A stretch of 64,000 nucleotides of DNA from Arion vulgaris (GCA_020796225.1 CM036758.1:61343274-61407273), one strand, 5' to 3'; shown: positions 32,893-43,855, counted from the stretch's first letter. Notes: generated by a model not told the origin, from the letters alone. Program-made: numbers and translations.

Positions 32893-33165
32893 TCTTCTTC
32901 TCTTCCACCATTGACTTCTTTATAGAAGTGTTGCCGGGTGAAACGTAGTGATCTTGTGTGTGCTTGTTCTTCTCTTCCACCATTTACTTCTTTATAGAAG
33001 TGTTGGGGGTGAAACGTAGTGATCTTGTGTGTGCTTGTTCTTCTATTCCACCATTTACTTCTTTATAGAAGTGTTGGGGATGAAACGTAGTGATCTTGTG
33101 TGTGCTTGTTCTTCTCTTCCACCATTTACTTCTTCATAGAAAAGTTGGGGATGAAACGTAGTGAT
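32893..33165 (-). repeat. ~70-bp tandem array A6, L8 LINE 3' end, four units
   Basis: Four copies of TTCTTCTCTTCCACCATTTA...GTGAAACGTAGTGATCTTGT. In reverse complement this is the last segment of LINE L8 (compare 22195-22260). No upstream L8 coding lies beside it. Confidence 0.88.
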
Positions 33166-33464
33166 CTTGTGTGATCAGGAACAACATAGTGATCAGAAAC
33201 AACGCATTAAAAACACTCTTAAAGTGCCTTTAAATTGATTCGATGTAAATACCATGTGCTGAAAATCACGAGAGCACGATCGCCAAATGTGGTGCTGAGA
33301 TACAAGAGACACTCGTACATTTGAGAGTCGTTGTACTATTTAGGAGCAGAGAAAACGAGTGTGTTTAGCTAGCAATTCGCAAGAACGATCAGTATGCATA
33401 CCCTGGGACATCTGTTGGGAAAGACTCAGCACCTATTGGTCAGCTCGAAGTGATGTTACGTCAA

Positions 33465-33760
33465 TTCATACAATTCCCAAAACTATCAGTACTGCTGCGT
33501 CATAAGTAACACATATCCAAACAACTATCAATGCTGCAGCGTCAGTTATAACCAATACAATAACCAAAACTATCAGTACTGCAGCGCTGTTAATAACAAT
33601 AGCCAATAACAAACTATCAATGCTGCAGCGTCAGTTGTAATACAGCCAATAACCAAACTATCAGTGCTGCAGGTCAGTTAAGTAACACATAGCCAATAAC
33701 AAAACTATCAGTGCTGCAGCGTCAGTTTGTAATCAATAGCTAATAACCAATAACCATCAT
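33465..33760. repeat. ~50-bp tandem array A14
   Basis: About six irregular units with AACTATCAGTGCTGCAGCGT and a following AACCAATAACC-like part. Confidence 0.8.
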
Positions 33761-33849
33761 CAGATCTAGAAGTTTATTCTGAATTCTTTCCAACCACCGA
33801 GAGTGTGTACATATTATCTAATAAGAAATACACATATGTACAGATCACC

Positions 33850-34715
33850 ATCATCAGGTGCCGTGCCGGCTGGCGTAGGCGATCATGGATCTCCACAAAT
33901 CTCTGTCGTTGGTGTTTGCTATCAACTCAGATGTTGACGCACTACCGTGTCATGAAGTCTGGCCATTCAACATTTTCTCTCTCTGTCTTCCCCTGTCTCG
34001 TCTACCCTCGATTTTACTGGTTTCACGATGTGTTCTAAACCTCCCCTCCTCATCACATACCCGAAAAATGATGACTGCCTCTTTCTTATATTGATGATAA
34101 GCTTTCTTTGTGTCTTGATCTCATTCAGCACCTCAACATTAGTCATTTTAGCAGTCTATGGGATTCTCATTATTCTTCTATAAATCCACATTTTTGTGGC
34201 CCTCAGAGATTTTTTCTATCTGTGTGTTCATTGTCCATGACTCGCATCCGTATGTCAGTATTGGTTCTATGTAGCACTGAATAACTCGCATTCTGATCGG
34301 ATTGACAAGGACTTGTTGCAGATAATGCTTTTCATTTTCAGGAATGATGTTTTGGCTTGTTCTATTCTGTTCTTTATTTCTGATCGGCATCTGCCATCTG
34401 ATGTTACCAGGACTCCGAGGTATTTAAATTGCTGCACTTGTCTTAGATCAGTCCCATTTACTGTGATGGTGCATTTTGGCAAAATCTGCTTTTTGTATTA
34501 TCATAGCTTCTGTCTTCTTAATATTCAAACTGAGTCCTTTGTTGTTACTTTCTGTCACAACCTTATCAACTAATTTCTGTAGCTCCATTTCATTTCTTGC
34601 TATTAAGACAGTATCATCAGCGTATCTCAGGTTATTTATGATATGTCCTCCCACAGCTATTCCAGGAAAATCTTTTATAGACCTAAAAATAGACCTAATA
34701 CAGTGAGCACAGGTC
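33850..34715 (-). mobile_element. LINE reverse transcriptase fragment with YADD, family L3
   Basis: Best-preserved RT here. Minus-strand order: GIAVGGHIINNLRYADDTVL (catalytic YADD), MELQKLVDKVVTESNNKG, LNIKKTEAMIIQKA, frameshift, FKYLGVLVTSDGRCRSEIKN, RIEQAKTSFLKMKSI, shift, IRMRVIQCYIEPILTYGCES, then SKIEGRRDRGRQREKM and NDRDLWRSMIAYASRHGT. Domains: RT palm end, thumb, C-terminal tail. The 5' half (endonuclease, RT blocks 1-4) is absent, truncated inside another LINE tail at about 34715. About three frameshifts: nonfunctional. Confidence 0.88.
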
Positions 34716-34990
34716 TGGTGATAATACGCTTCATTCTCATGACCGCATATCTAAAAGCATTTTATTTCCTGGGATATGTGTCCGGCAACTGCAGTACCCA
34801 TTCTTAACTCGTCTATCACATCTTGCACACATCTTCTCAAGATTCTTCTTGTTTCTTGTCTTCGCATTTTCTGGTTTTGGTGTTGTATAATACACTTTTA
34901 AACAATCTTTCCTAGATAATCATGATGTTTTAGTTGTTCATAGTATCTCATTGCTTTTGCTTTTATAGTATTTCCAAGTATATTACAAGT
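34715..34990 (-). mobile_element. LINE C-terminal fragment, family L18
   Basis: The minus strand reads RQETRRILRRCVQDVIDELR then MGTAVAGHISQEIKCF, an L1-like tail of a different family. L3 is joined to it at its 5' truncation point. Confidence 0.55.
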
Positions 34991-35059
34991 ATTAAAATGA
35001 ATTGAATCTAATATGTTATTACTTTCATTTAAAAACCCTTTCCATTTATCAACATATTT

Positions 35060-35350
35060 ACTTTATGTTACACAAATTGAATTGTTTGGACATTTAATGA
35101 GAATGGAATACAACCAAACACAAATAACAACATACAATAAAAAGATATCCGGTACTTCAGCCTAGGGAAGACCAAGACAAAAATGGATAAACAATATCCA
35201 GACCACACTAAATAAACACGGATATAACACAACAAGGGCGCCTTATCTGGACATGGATTTGTAAATACAATTAACGCTTCCAACCCTACGCTTAACTGCA
35301 AGAGTGGACAACCAATTCCATTATGCACCTGGGGAAAGACAATAGACAAT
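35060..35350 (+). mobile_element. LINE C-terminal fragment, family L10
   Basis: Reads QIELFGHLMRMEYNQTQITT, stop, GRPRQKWINNIQTTLNKHGY, then LRLTARVDNQFHYAPGERQ. Clear relative of 45790-46000. Confidence 0.75.
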
Positions 35351-35974
35351 AGACAACTTACTATATGCAGTTGAGGTATAAACTATAGTAGGAACAAAGT
35401 TCCTAGACTACCAAATGATTCAATACATTAAACTTAACTTCAAGAAATGGTAAATCTACCACTGTTGATTGATCCGAACGAGCAACAACAAGAAAGATCG
35501 ACCAAGCTGCCATATTATTTTGTTAACCTAGATACTTTTCACACAGTTTCAGACGAATTTTGTTGATCATATTTTTGTATTGTAGAAATTGAACCTTGTT
35601 GAAAAGTGTACAAGAAATGAGCACACAAACTAGAATGATCGATAGGATATTTTTATTGATCGTTTCTGATGAACGTAGAAATTATCTTACATTTAGTGTC
35701 AGTTTTGTATGACGTAAAGAAAAGTCGTTTGACATTTGATGTGTAAGAGTTGTCCTTAGCTGTCATTAACATCGACAGCTATGTCGATTCTCAAGATGAC
35801 ATTTTGACATCAAGTTGAACTGATTGTTTTCCAGATACTGTTGTTGATTATTCTTCATCTTTCAAATAACAACGGAGCACATATCTTCACCAAACTTCTT
35901 CCAGCACATTCTTTCCCTTGCAATCTTTTCCAATTATTGCCACGTCTTGCGCACAATATTGATTGGGTGGGGGT
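35351..35974. other. No feature recognised
   Basis: AT-rich, without a supported frame or repeat. Confidence 0.4.
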
Positions 35975-36051
35975 CGGGGCGGGGGTCTCTGTGATGTAGA
36001 GGTTGGGTACCCACCTTTCGGTCCGAAGGTATTCGGTTCGCTCCCCTGATC
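35975..36051 (+). mobile_element. tRNA-like SINE head (family J-like)
   Basis: GTCTCTGTGATGTAGAGGTT, then a B-box-like GGTTCGCTCCC, directly joined to MITE M copy 3. Either a SINE cut by the MITE or a composite unit. Confidence 0.55.
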
Positions 36052-36378
36052 CAGAGCCAACTATAAACTTATGGGCCTTCGGGCTCAGGAAAGAATTATG
36101 GGAAATCAGACCCCAACTACACCACGTGACCTCGCATTCCAGTATTGATGTGTATAGACAAATTCCTTTAAAATCAACACAAAATGCTAACTCGAAGTTA
36201 TATTATGTAATAAGTTAAGTTTAACAATAAGGAATATCAATATTATGAATATTTTTCACCAATAAACAACCATAGACTCACAGAATTGAGTAAAATTGCA
36301 AAAAGCTTGCAATGTTCTATCAAACGTCTATATTTTCCTGTCCACTTTTCTGATCTAGGTCAGGGAACACCCAGGGAA
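36052..36378. mobile_element. MITE family M, copy 3 (one end missing)
   Basis: CAGAGCCAACTATAAACTTA start and the same body as copy 2 to CTAGGTCAGGGAAC, where it breaks off against a family I SINE piece (36383-36445, GTGCACGAAGTTCATAGCAC). Confidence 0.75.
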
Positions 36379-36734
36379 CATCAAGATCTTAGAGGTAGTG
36401 CACGAAGTTCATAGCACCCCCGAAGGTCATCGATGTAATTTGTTTAAGATGACAACATTTTAGATAAGTTAAAATATGTTACTGAGTTTTGTATGGGCAG
36501 CGATTATGCAGCCTAAAATTATTAATATTTTACTGTCTAGATTTTTTACCTGCTCAACTTGAGCACGGGTCCATATCTAATAGGACAATAACTCGATCCA
36601 ATATACATTTAGATCAAGGAACTGAAAAAATAGCCAAATAGTTCCACGCCGGGAACGAACGAGCTTTCTTTCTGATGTATAATGTGGAGCTTGGATGCAT
36701 TCTTATTAAGTAGATATAACTTATATTTACATAT

Positions 36735-37475
36735 AGGTTTGGACACCTGACCAGAATGCCCTGGTATCGCCTACCACAGAGAGCCACACAGAAAAGTATA
36801 ATGAGTACAAGGCAAGAGGAAGACCACGCAAAAGATGGAGCTACGGCATCAAGAACAGTCTTACGAACATGAATATCAGTTTACAAACTGCCTTAAAAAA
36901 GCACACACAAGATCACTACGTTTCACCCCAACACTTCTATAAAGAAGTCAATGGTGGAAGAGAAGAACAAGCACACACAAGATCACTACGTTTCACCCCA
37001 ACACTTATATAAAGAAGTAAATCGTGGAAGAGAAGAACAAGCACACACAAGATCACTACGTTTCACCCCCAACACTTCTATAAAGAAGTAAATGGTGGAA
37101 GAGAAGAAGAACAAGCACACACACGATCACTACGTTTCACCCCCAACACTTCTATAAAGAAGTCAATGGTGGAAGAGAAGAACAAGCACACACAAGATCA
37201 CTACGTTTCACACCAACACTTATATAAAGAAGTAAATGGTGGAAGAGAAGAACAAGCACACACAAGATCACTACGTTTCACCCCAACACTTCTATAAAGA
37301 AGTCAATGGTGGAAGAGAAGAACAAGCACACACAAGATCACTACGTTTCACCCCCAACACTTCTATAAAGAAGTCAATGGTGGAAGAGAAGAACAAGCAC
37401 ACACAAGATCACTACGTTTCACCCCCAACACTTCTATAAAGAAGTCAATGGTGGAAGAGAAGAAGAAGAACTTAT
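36735..37475 (+). repeat. LINE L8 C-terminus running into ~70-bp array A5, eight units
   Basis: Starts with coding: FGHLTRMPWYRLPQRATQK, then ARGRPRKRWSYGIKNSLTNM, ALKKAHTRSLRFTPTLL and stop. The segment from AAGCACACACAAGATCACTA to GGTGGAAGAGAAGAAC is then repeated eight times (about 36900, 36968, 37040, 37112, 37186, 37257, 37327, 37397). The array lies precisely at the LINE's 3' end; its boundary in the LINE equals that in the 4-copy array A6. Confidence 0.92.
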
Positions 37476-37504
37476 ATTTTAAAACTTTATTTTGCTCGTC
37501 TATT

Positions 37505-37720
37505 CCTCCAAATGTATTTGATTTGTTTACCGCGTGGAGCGAGCAGGTTATTTGTCCAGATAACTCTAATCTCATTGTAGGTGAGATCGAGTGTCTAGTC
37601 TTAGTGGAGAGTAACGATAAAATGGAAATCACCTCATGTTCAAATTAAGCATGTAAAAAAACCTTGACAATTAAACATCGATAAGTGTGTGCTGAAAAAC
37701 GGCTGTCTGTGTGAAATTCT
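37505..37720 (+). mobile_element. SINE family J, head-altered copy
   Basis: Body shared with 18718 and 49090: GTAGGTGAGATCGAGTGTCT, ACGATAAAATG. The head differs (TTGTTTACCGCGTGGAGCGA), also seen alone at 50505-50560. Confidence 0.6.
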
Positions 37721-37784
37721 TTTAAGCAAAATTTAAATAAAAGAACATATCTACACATTTTTCAGTATCTTAAAATTAAATCGG

Positions 37785-37918
37785 AGATTCTAGACGGTGC
37801 TAAGGAGTTTATGTACTGACGCTAAGATCTTCCTGTGTAAGAAAGAGATCACATTACATATGGTTATTCAACGAAATGCAATAATGATGATTCTTATAAA
37901 CAATCAATCAATCAATCT
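37785..37918 (+). mobile_element. SINE family I with (AATC)n tail
   Basis: GATCTTCCTGTGTAAGAAAG in the middle and CAATCAATCAATCAATC at the end. Confidence 0.75.
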
Positions 37919-37920
37919 TC

Positions 37921-38425
37921 TTCTTCAGCGATCTCTGGTCATGCGCTTAGTTTAATGTGGACCACAAAATGGGCAGTCAGCTTCAGGTCTGTCAGGTTTA
38001 CTTCTTCAGCGATCTCTGGTCATGCACTTTATTTACTCTGGACAACAAACTGGGCAGTCACCTTTCAGGTCTGTCAGGTTTCCTTCTTCAGCGATCTTTG
38101 GTCAGGTCATGCGCTTTATTTACTCTGGACAACAAACTGGGCAGTCAGCTTCATGTCTGTCAGGTTTCCTTCTTCAGCGATCTTTGGTCAGGTCATGCGC
38201 TTTATTTACTCTGGACAACAAACTGGGCAGTCACCTTCAGGTCTGTCAGGTTTCCTTCTTCAGCGATCTTTGGTCAGGTCGTGCGCTTTATTTACTCTGG
38301 ACAACAAACTGGGCAGTCAGCTTCATGTCTGTCAGGCTTCCTTCTTCAGCGATCAGTGGTCATGCACTTAGTTTACTGTGGACTACAACCTGGGCAGTCA
38401 GCTTCAGGTCTGTCAGGTTTCCCCA
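37921..38425 (-). repeat. ~75-90-bp tandem array A4 made from a LINE C-terminus
   Basis: About six units with CTTCAGCGATCTCTGGTCAT and ACTGGGCAGTCAGCTTCAGG. On the minus strand the unit starts with LTDLKLTA, the last residues of the LINE at 38425-38800, plus its 3' UTR. Plus-strand frames of 138-169 codons are products of the repeat. Confidence 0.9.
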
Positions 38426-38800
38426 AAGCTTAGTTTTCAGGTCGACTGGGTGTGGCCACATGTTGCTTCTCAGCTCACACAGGAGAGGACAGTCTTGCAG
38501 GATATGCTCTGGTGTCTGTTCCGCCTGCTGACACTGGCAGAGAGCTGTTTGACTTATTCCTAGTCTATATAAGTGTTTGTTGAGTCTGTAGTGTCCGGTG
38601 TGTAGTCGAAATATAATGACCTGGTCTGTTCTGCTTAGGTCTTTGAGGGAGTCTTTTCCATAATCATATCCAGTGTTTGTCTTCCTGTCTACTGCATATT
38701 TTATCTATATGAGGGTTTTGACCTCTTGACAAGACAGAGATTGGTAAATTTGCTCTTTGGCACTGCCCTCCTTAGCTAAGACATCGGCACTCAAGAACTT
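38425..38800 (-). mobile_element. LINE C-terminal Cys-rich segment, family L6c, source of array A4
   Basis: The minus strand reads DLSRTDQVIIFRLHTGHYRL, NKHLYRLGISQTALCQCQQA, EQTPEHILQDCPLLCELRSN, then PVDLKTKLWGNLTDLKL and into the array. Upstream ADVLAKEGSAKEQIYQSLS is also legible, so about 120 codons of jockey-type C-terminus remain with the CxC...H...C set intact. Confidence 0.87.
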
Positions 38801-39164
38801 ATCAATTCAATCATTTCTGCAACGAAATGGCCATGGGGCAATTCATTTAGACAACAATTACCACTTACGTCTTTTTACTTTTTATAGCATGGAATATGCA
38901 TGAATATTTTTGTTTTAAAAGGCAGTATTTCGTAATTCATCATTTTAAATTTAATCAGATTATTGTCAGTTTTTCTAGAGAATAGTAAAAACATTATCAG
39001 TTTAGACAAATTATATATCTTATCCTTATTGACAGTGTGTGTTAGCAATGAACGTCTGTGCACAAACGGAGCAATGTAGCAATTTGATTATGACATCCAT
39101 CATCATCATTATCACGTAGCATGTTTTGTGCAGAACTTAGATAAACTAACAATTCTTTATAATT

Positions 39165-39365
39165 AACTCTCTCTCTCATGGACCAAATGTCCCGCTTCTG
39201 CAGCCGTCATGCTTAAAACATTAGTTATATCCTGAATTCATCTGCTACGCGATATTCTCTTCTTCTATTTGCCAGGATGCCTCCTTCCAAAATGGTCTTC
39301 TCTAACCATTTGTGCCTTTTATATTCCAAACTATTTAAATTTTCTTATTCTCATTTGTAGCATCC
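39165..39365 (-). mobile_element. LINE C-terminal fragment, family L1
   Basis: The minus strand reads VLSMTAAEAGHLVHERE after an IQDITN block, with the K-rich segment at 39290-39365. Confidence 0.7.
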
Positions 39366-39374
39366 AGTGAAAGA

Positions 39375-39730
39375 AAAGGATGATTAGATCAATCAGAAAG
39401 CTACAAATACCAACAGAAGAGGACTACTATAATATGAGCAGATTGGAACAAGTTGTCGTTCTTAGAACAGGACACATTTGTCTCTGTAGCCATATGTATA
39501 CAAAATTCAAGATTGGCAATCAGCCATGTGTACATGTGGACAGGCACATCAGACTTCAGAACACATACTTCAAGACTGCCCGAATATGATACACTGAGAC
39601 AAACTCACTGGCCTAACGAAAAAAACTCGACATAAAACTACACAGACCTCTGTGTACGCTACAAAGACTGTGAAGTTTATTCAAGAGACAACGACGAATA
39701 TTTAGACAATTTTTCAAGCGAACGAAATGA
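39375..39730 (+). mobile_element. LINE C-terminal Cys-rich segment, family L6d
   Basis: Reads SIRKLQIPTEEDYYNMSRLE, QVVVLRTGHICLCSHMYTKF, KIGNQPCVHVDRHIRLQ. The same region as in A3's and A4's source LINEs, with one frameshift. No array follows. Confidence 0.78.
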
Positions 39731-39829
39731 AGGAAGGATTTGTAGCATAATCCACTTTTTTTTTTTAATCTGAGCTCTCAGGTGAATATGACATCTTTCC
39801 TCGTTTATTTAAGCATTATTGTTCTTATA

Positions 39830-40088
39830 CAGGGTGTTCAAGATAAAAGCGGTCTGTGAATGGAGCTAATCTGGCATATATGTATGAAAATGAGAAGGTT
39901 CAGCTATGACGTAGTATAGGTCAAGGTTGTGTGACGGTATGTAATTGTAGTGCGGGAAGGGGCGATGAACAAATGTGACGTAGGACGAGCTAGTCAGAAC
40001 CGGTTTAAATAGTAAATAGACACCACGCGATAGGTTATCTGGCAACTTTCGATTTGTCAATGGGGTTGCAATTATCTTGAACACCCTA
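39830..40088. mobile_element. Mariner-type MITE, 259 bp
   Basis: CAGGGTGTTCAAGATAAAAG at the left and CTTGAACACCCT at the right, with TA at each border. The inside corresponds in reverse orientation to 42905-43174 (GACTAGCTCGTCCTACGTCA and complement). No transposase. Confidence 0.82.
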
Positions 40089-40182
40089 TATATATCTATC
40101 TATATCATTCGAGTCCTATTTAACACATAATACTTCCATAAAAGAATCCCATTGTTGCCGTTGTCTTTCTAATAATTGTTAA

Positions 40183-40354
40183 CTTTAGCTGCTAAGGACG
40201 TATATATACGTTTTCCCCATTCACTTCTAGAGACGCATTAACAGGTTATACATTGCTACTGTCACTGCTATATGCGTACATTCACGTTTGTGACCTAGAA
40301 ACAAAGAGTAGCTATTTTTAGCTCAGCCTTCAGAAAGTATGTAGCAGCAAAGGG
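40183..40354. mobile_element. piggyBac-type MITE, 172 bp
   Basis: TTAA on both sides (40179-40182, 40355-40358) and inverted ends CTTTAGCTGCTA / CCCTTTGCTGCTA. TTAA target sites are diagnostic of piggyBac-like elements. Relative at 19230-19457. Confidence 0.78.
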
Positions 40355-40374
40355 TTAAAACAAGTAAAATCAAA

Positions 40375-40470
40375 GTACTGTAGTTTTACAAAATACAACA
40401 ACAATAACAATACACAGCAACGTTTCGACCTAATGCCTTTATCAAGCAAAGTATACAAGAGAAGTGAGGA
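40375..40470 (-). mobile_element. Penelope-like element end with hammerhead-like motif
   Basis: In reverse complement it has CTTGATAAAGGCATTAGGTC followed by GAAACGTTG (40418-40446), and AAAACTACAGTACTTTGA, matching the Penelope end at 53066-53150. Only this terminal piece is present. Confidence 0.72.
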
Positions 40471-40559
40471 AATTCACATCTTACACTGCACACTACATAT
40501 AGAATCAAAAAACAAGTTTCTAATGGCCATAACAAGATTTTGATTTAGATTAAATTAAA

Positions 40560-41520
40560 TTAAACATAATAGAAAGTAGTAATGACAGAATAATAATTAT
40601 ATTAACATTAATTAAAAGTAGCCATTAAAAGATAGTAATTAAGTAAAAAATAATTAATAGTAGTAATTAAAGAATAACAAATTCAATTTCAAATAATTGA
40701 AAATAGTAATTAGAGAATAATTATCATATAAAAAAATTGAAAATAGTACTGGCAGAAAATAATTTAATTTAAAATAATTAAAAGTAGTCATAAAAGAGTA
40801 ATAATTAAATTTCAAATAATTGAAAGTAGTAACTAACAAATAATAATTAAATTTCATATAATTAGAAGTAGTATTGACAGAATAATAATTACATTTCAAA
40901 TAATTGAAAGTAGTAACTAACAAATAATAATTAAATTTCATATAATTAGAAGTAGTATTGACAGAATAATAATTACATTTCAAATAATTGAACCTACTAG
41001 TTAAAGAATGGTGGCGTCTGTGGCTTAGGGGATAGTGACTCGGTCTATTAACCCCGACGTTCTGAACTCGAATCACACTGCGGACAGTTTGGTGGCATAT
41101 TGTTTCGCGTGCATATTTACAAAAGGACGATGACACCACCCGTTCAGAAAGCTATGGCAAACTACTGAACGTAATAATGCCTAGAAAATCACAAACAGCG
41201 TTAGAAAGCTGGGGTTGATTCGCAAAGTTATGTAAAGGATATGCCATTAACTTTAACTTTTAGATAAAGAATAATAATTTCAAATAATTAAAAGTACTTT
41301 TTTTTTTCTTCTTCTCATTCTCCTGCCATGAATTCAAGTGTAGTCCAGTATGACGATTCTGACTGATTTTTGCGTGAATGCTTGATTTTTCTTTTCGTCA
41401 GTGTCAATATCCATTGAGGCGAGCCTTTTCCAACTTCAGAGGTATGAAAAGTAGTAATTAAATGATAATAATTAAATATTAAATAATTGAAAGTAGTAAT
41501 GACAAAACAATGATTAAATT
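40560..41520. repeat. AT-rich ~60-bp tandem array, interrupted by a SINE
   Basis: Units with AATAATTAAATTTCAAATAA and TTGAAAGTAGTAACTAAC, clearest at 40790-41000, continue after the SINE (41273-41310, 41445-41520). A foreign piece at about 41310-41440 is unassigned. The minus frame of 161 codons is repeat-derived. Confidence 0.82.
41010..41260 (+). mobile_element. tRNA-derived SINE, family G, with target duplication
   Basis: Head TGGCTTAGGGGATAGTGACT and B-box-like CTCGAATCACA, 3' end GTTGATTCGCAAAGTTATG. Flanked by TAGTTAAAGAAT (40998-41009) and TAGATAAAGAAT (41261-41272), 11 of 12 matching. Second copy at 18970-19205. Confidence 0.88.
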
Positions 41521-41739
41521 AAAATTGACCGTAAGTTCACGACACAGTTCAATGACATTTCTATCAGAACTCAGCCATCTCGTTGGCCTTAAGAAAACAA
41601 TTGCTCAAACCATGTTTAATGTGACATTCATGTTAATTCTCTGAGCTGTACATCATTTAATTTGTTATTTCATTCAGACGTGATTGTGATAACCTTTACA
41701 TGTTTGCTCTGCTAACTTCACGTTTACTCGTTATCATAG

Positions 41740-42060
41740 GCCTCTTTGTCTCAGGAGACAATAAGTTTAGGTTTTGCGTCACATAGTATACACTGCGCTG
41801 AATCCCAACGTGTCCTGCGGCTGTAATGGCCTATTCTGGAGTGGCATTCCTTGAAACAATTGCTGCAGGTATTACGCTTCATTGACACCTGCATGCGTGA
41901 TATAACTTCATGCGGCGTAGACAAAAAACACTGGGAGCGGCTGGCGAAAGACAGGCAAGCATGGCGAGTGGACGGTAGTGAGGGGTGGCTCAAAAAGAAA
42001 AGAAGAAAAACAACATCACATTTGGAGGCAAAGGAGAACACAGAGAGAAGAGAGAACATT
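41740..42060 (+). mobile_element. LINE C-terminal fragment, family L15
   Basis: One frame reads IDTCMRDITSCGVDKKHWER, LAKDRQAWR, then KTTSHLEAKENTERRE: the distal ORF2 of a non-LTR element. The first ~50 bp (GCCTCTTTGTCTCAGGAGAC) are shared with repeat K at 56195. Confidence 0.75.
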
Positions 42061-42904
42061 CTATCTATCAGCTCCAGTCTCCTGTTTACGCTTTACTGCT
42101 GTTGGATATCTTTCAACAGCATGTCAACACATGATAATATTAACATGAATGTCCTGACATTGATACAACACATCAGCCAGATTTACATTTTTAACGGAGG
42201 AAATAATTACTATAGTTCGTTCCAAAATTTGTGAACATCTTTACCGGCCGACATAAAACCATCCACTTGACAGAAATTATTGATTTTTACTTTTTTATGT
42301 AGGTAACAGTGGCGATCTTCCTAAAGTACTTTTTGTCCACCCAAACATTTAGTGCTGTAAGATTTTCATTACATGTTAAAACTAAAATAACAGCGATGTT
42401 GATTTAGTATACTTTTAGAAGTTTAGCAGTACAATTGTCAAGTTTTTCTATAATTAAGCATTTCGGTGTTCCACATGCAATTCAGAGCAAGTCAAAATCG
42501 GGAATCCCGTGGAATTATTCAGTTCACAATGTAAATTACGACTGTCATTGGCGTATGCCCACACCCTTTATATTCATTGATAGAAATGGAAGGTATAATT
42601 TGTTCACTATGTCACATTGCTTTTATAATATGTAATAGGGATACGCCTTTGCAAACATTCGCCACCATTTTGTGTATTACACCTAATACACACAAATTCT
42701 AAACTTTAATAATAATTTGTTGTGCTTGTGCTAAATTATATTTTGAAAATGTTTTTGCATCAACTAAGCTACCTACCAATTAGTTAAACTTGTATTCGTA
42801 AGGTAGTGAGATATAAAAGACTGCTTGCCAAAAATTACTTTTATCCATCCGGTAGATTTCGTACAAATTAAACCTTAATGTAGTCACGAATTTTGAAACG
42901 AACT
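42061..42904. other. No feature recognised (AT-rich)
   Basis: I found no frame over 70 codons with a motif, and no repeat relation. Confidence 0.4.
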
Positions 42905-43174
42905 ACATGGTGTTCAAGATAAAAGCGGCCAGAGTGACACATCAAAAGATGCCAGTTATTTATTGCGTTGTATCTATTTACTATTTAAACCGGTTCTGAC
43001 TAGCTCGTCCTACGTCACAATTGTTCATCGTCCCTTCCCGCACTACAATTACACATCCTTGACCTATACTACGTCATAAATGAACCTTCTCATTTTCATA
43101 AACATATGCCAGATTATCTCCCTTGACGACGATGTTTTCTTAACGACGATGCCGCTTTTATCTTTAACACCCTG
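42905..43174. mobile_element. Mariner-type MITE, second copy
   Basis: GGTGTTCAAGATAAAAGCGG start, end CTTTTATCTTTAACACCCTG followed by TA. Inverted relative to 39830-40088. Confidence 0.78.
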
Positions 43175-43470
43175 TATAACAGTGTCAGTTATATGTTGAT
43201 GAGTCTACTCATATACCAAGTCTGCTTTTCGTTTCTGAACACTCCAATCTTGAATCCAAGATCTTACATTCTAGTTGTTGACGTGGATTCGTTTAGTCTT
43301 AGATGCACTTTGCGGCCTCGCTCTATAAGGGCGTTCAGAATGTCATCTCTAAAAAAATGATTGTTTCATTGTCTCTTGATGTTACATTTCAAATGTTAAT
43401 ATTACATTCATAGAAGCAACAAAACAAAACAACTCATAGGACAAATGTCACCAATTGCCAACATACAATC

Positions 43471-43638
43471 CAGTGGCGGCTCGTGAACATTTTTGTTGGT
43501 GGGGCCAAACACACATTTTCGGGGAAACCATGATGTTTTGGTTAGGTTATATTTTAATTTATTAAATAATAAATACACGTTAGATATTATTTTTGGTGGA
43601 GCCCGGCCCCATTGGCCCTCAATGACGAGCTGCCACTA
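43471..43638. mobile_element. hAT MITE, family CAGTGGCGGCTCGT, copy 3
   Basis: A 168-bp element; flanks ATACAATC (43463-43470) and ATAAAATC (43639-43646) match at 7 of 8. Confidence 0.88.
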
Positions 43639-43644
43639 ATAAAA

Positions 43645-43855
43645 TCCACATCAAAGAGTAATGCTACTATGACACAGTAGATACGACGCAAAAGGCCGTC
43701 CACGCAAAAGGGACGATAAATAACAAGGACCTTAGAAATAACAGAGGCGATAAAAACGCTAGAGATGAAACACACATAAAAGGTCGCTTTAGAAATCTCT
43801 TATTACCCTGACTCAATGAGACAAAACAAAACGGGATTAGAGGAAAGAAGAAGAA
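43645..43855 (+). mobile_element. LINE C-terminal fragment, family L9
   Basis: Worn version of the 6255-6665 tail: CGACGCAAAAGGCCGTCCAC, AGAAATCTCTTATTACCCTG, ending in a (GAA)n run. Confidence 0.7.

Noticed and set aside
32940..32965. Hammerhead-like GAAACGTAG in array A6
   Set aside because: GAAAC is present but there is no CUGAUGA-like strand or helix II partner nearby.
36052..36378. MITE M as simply the body of SINE J, because the tRNA-like head precedes it
   Set aside because: Copies at 4623 and 6728 have clean borders and target duplications without that head; the join here is a single case.
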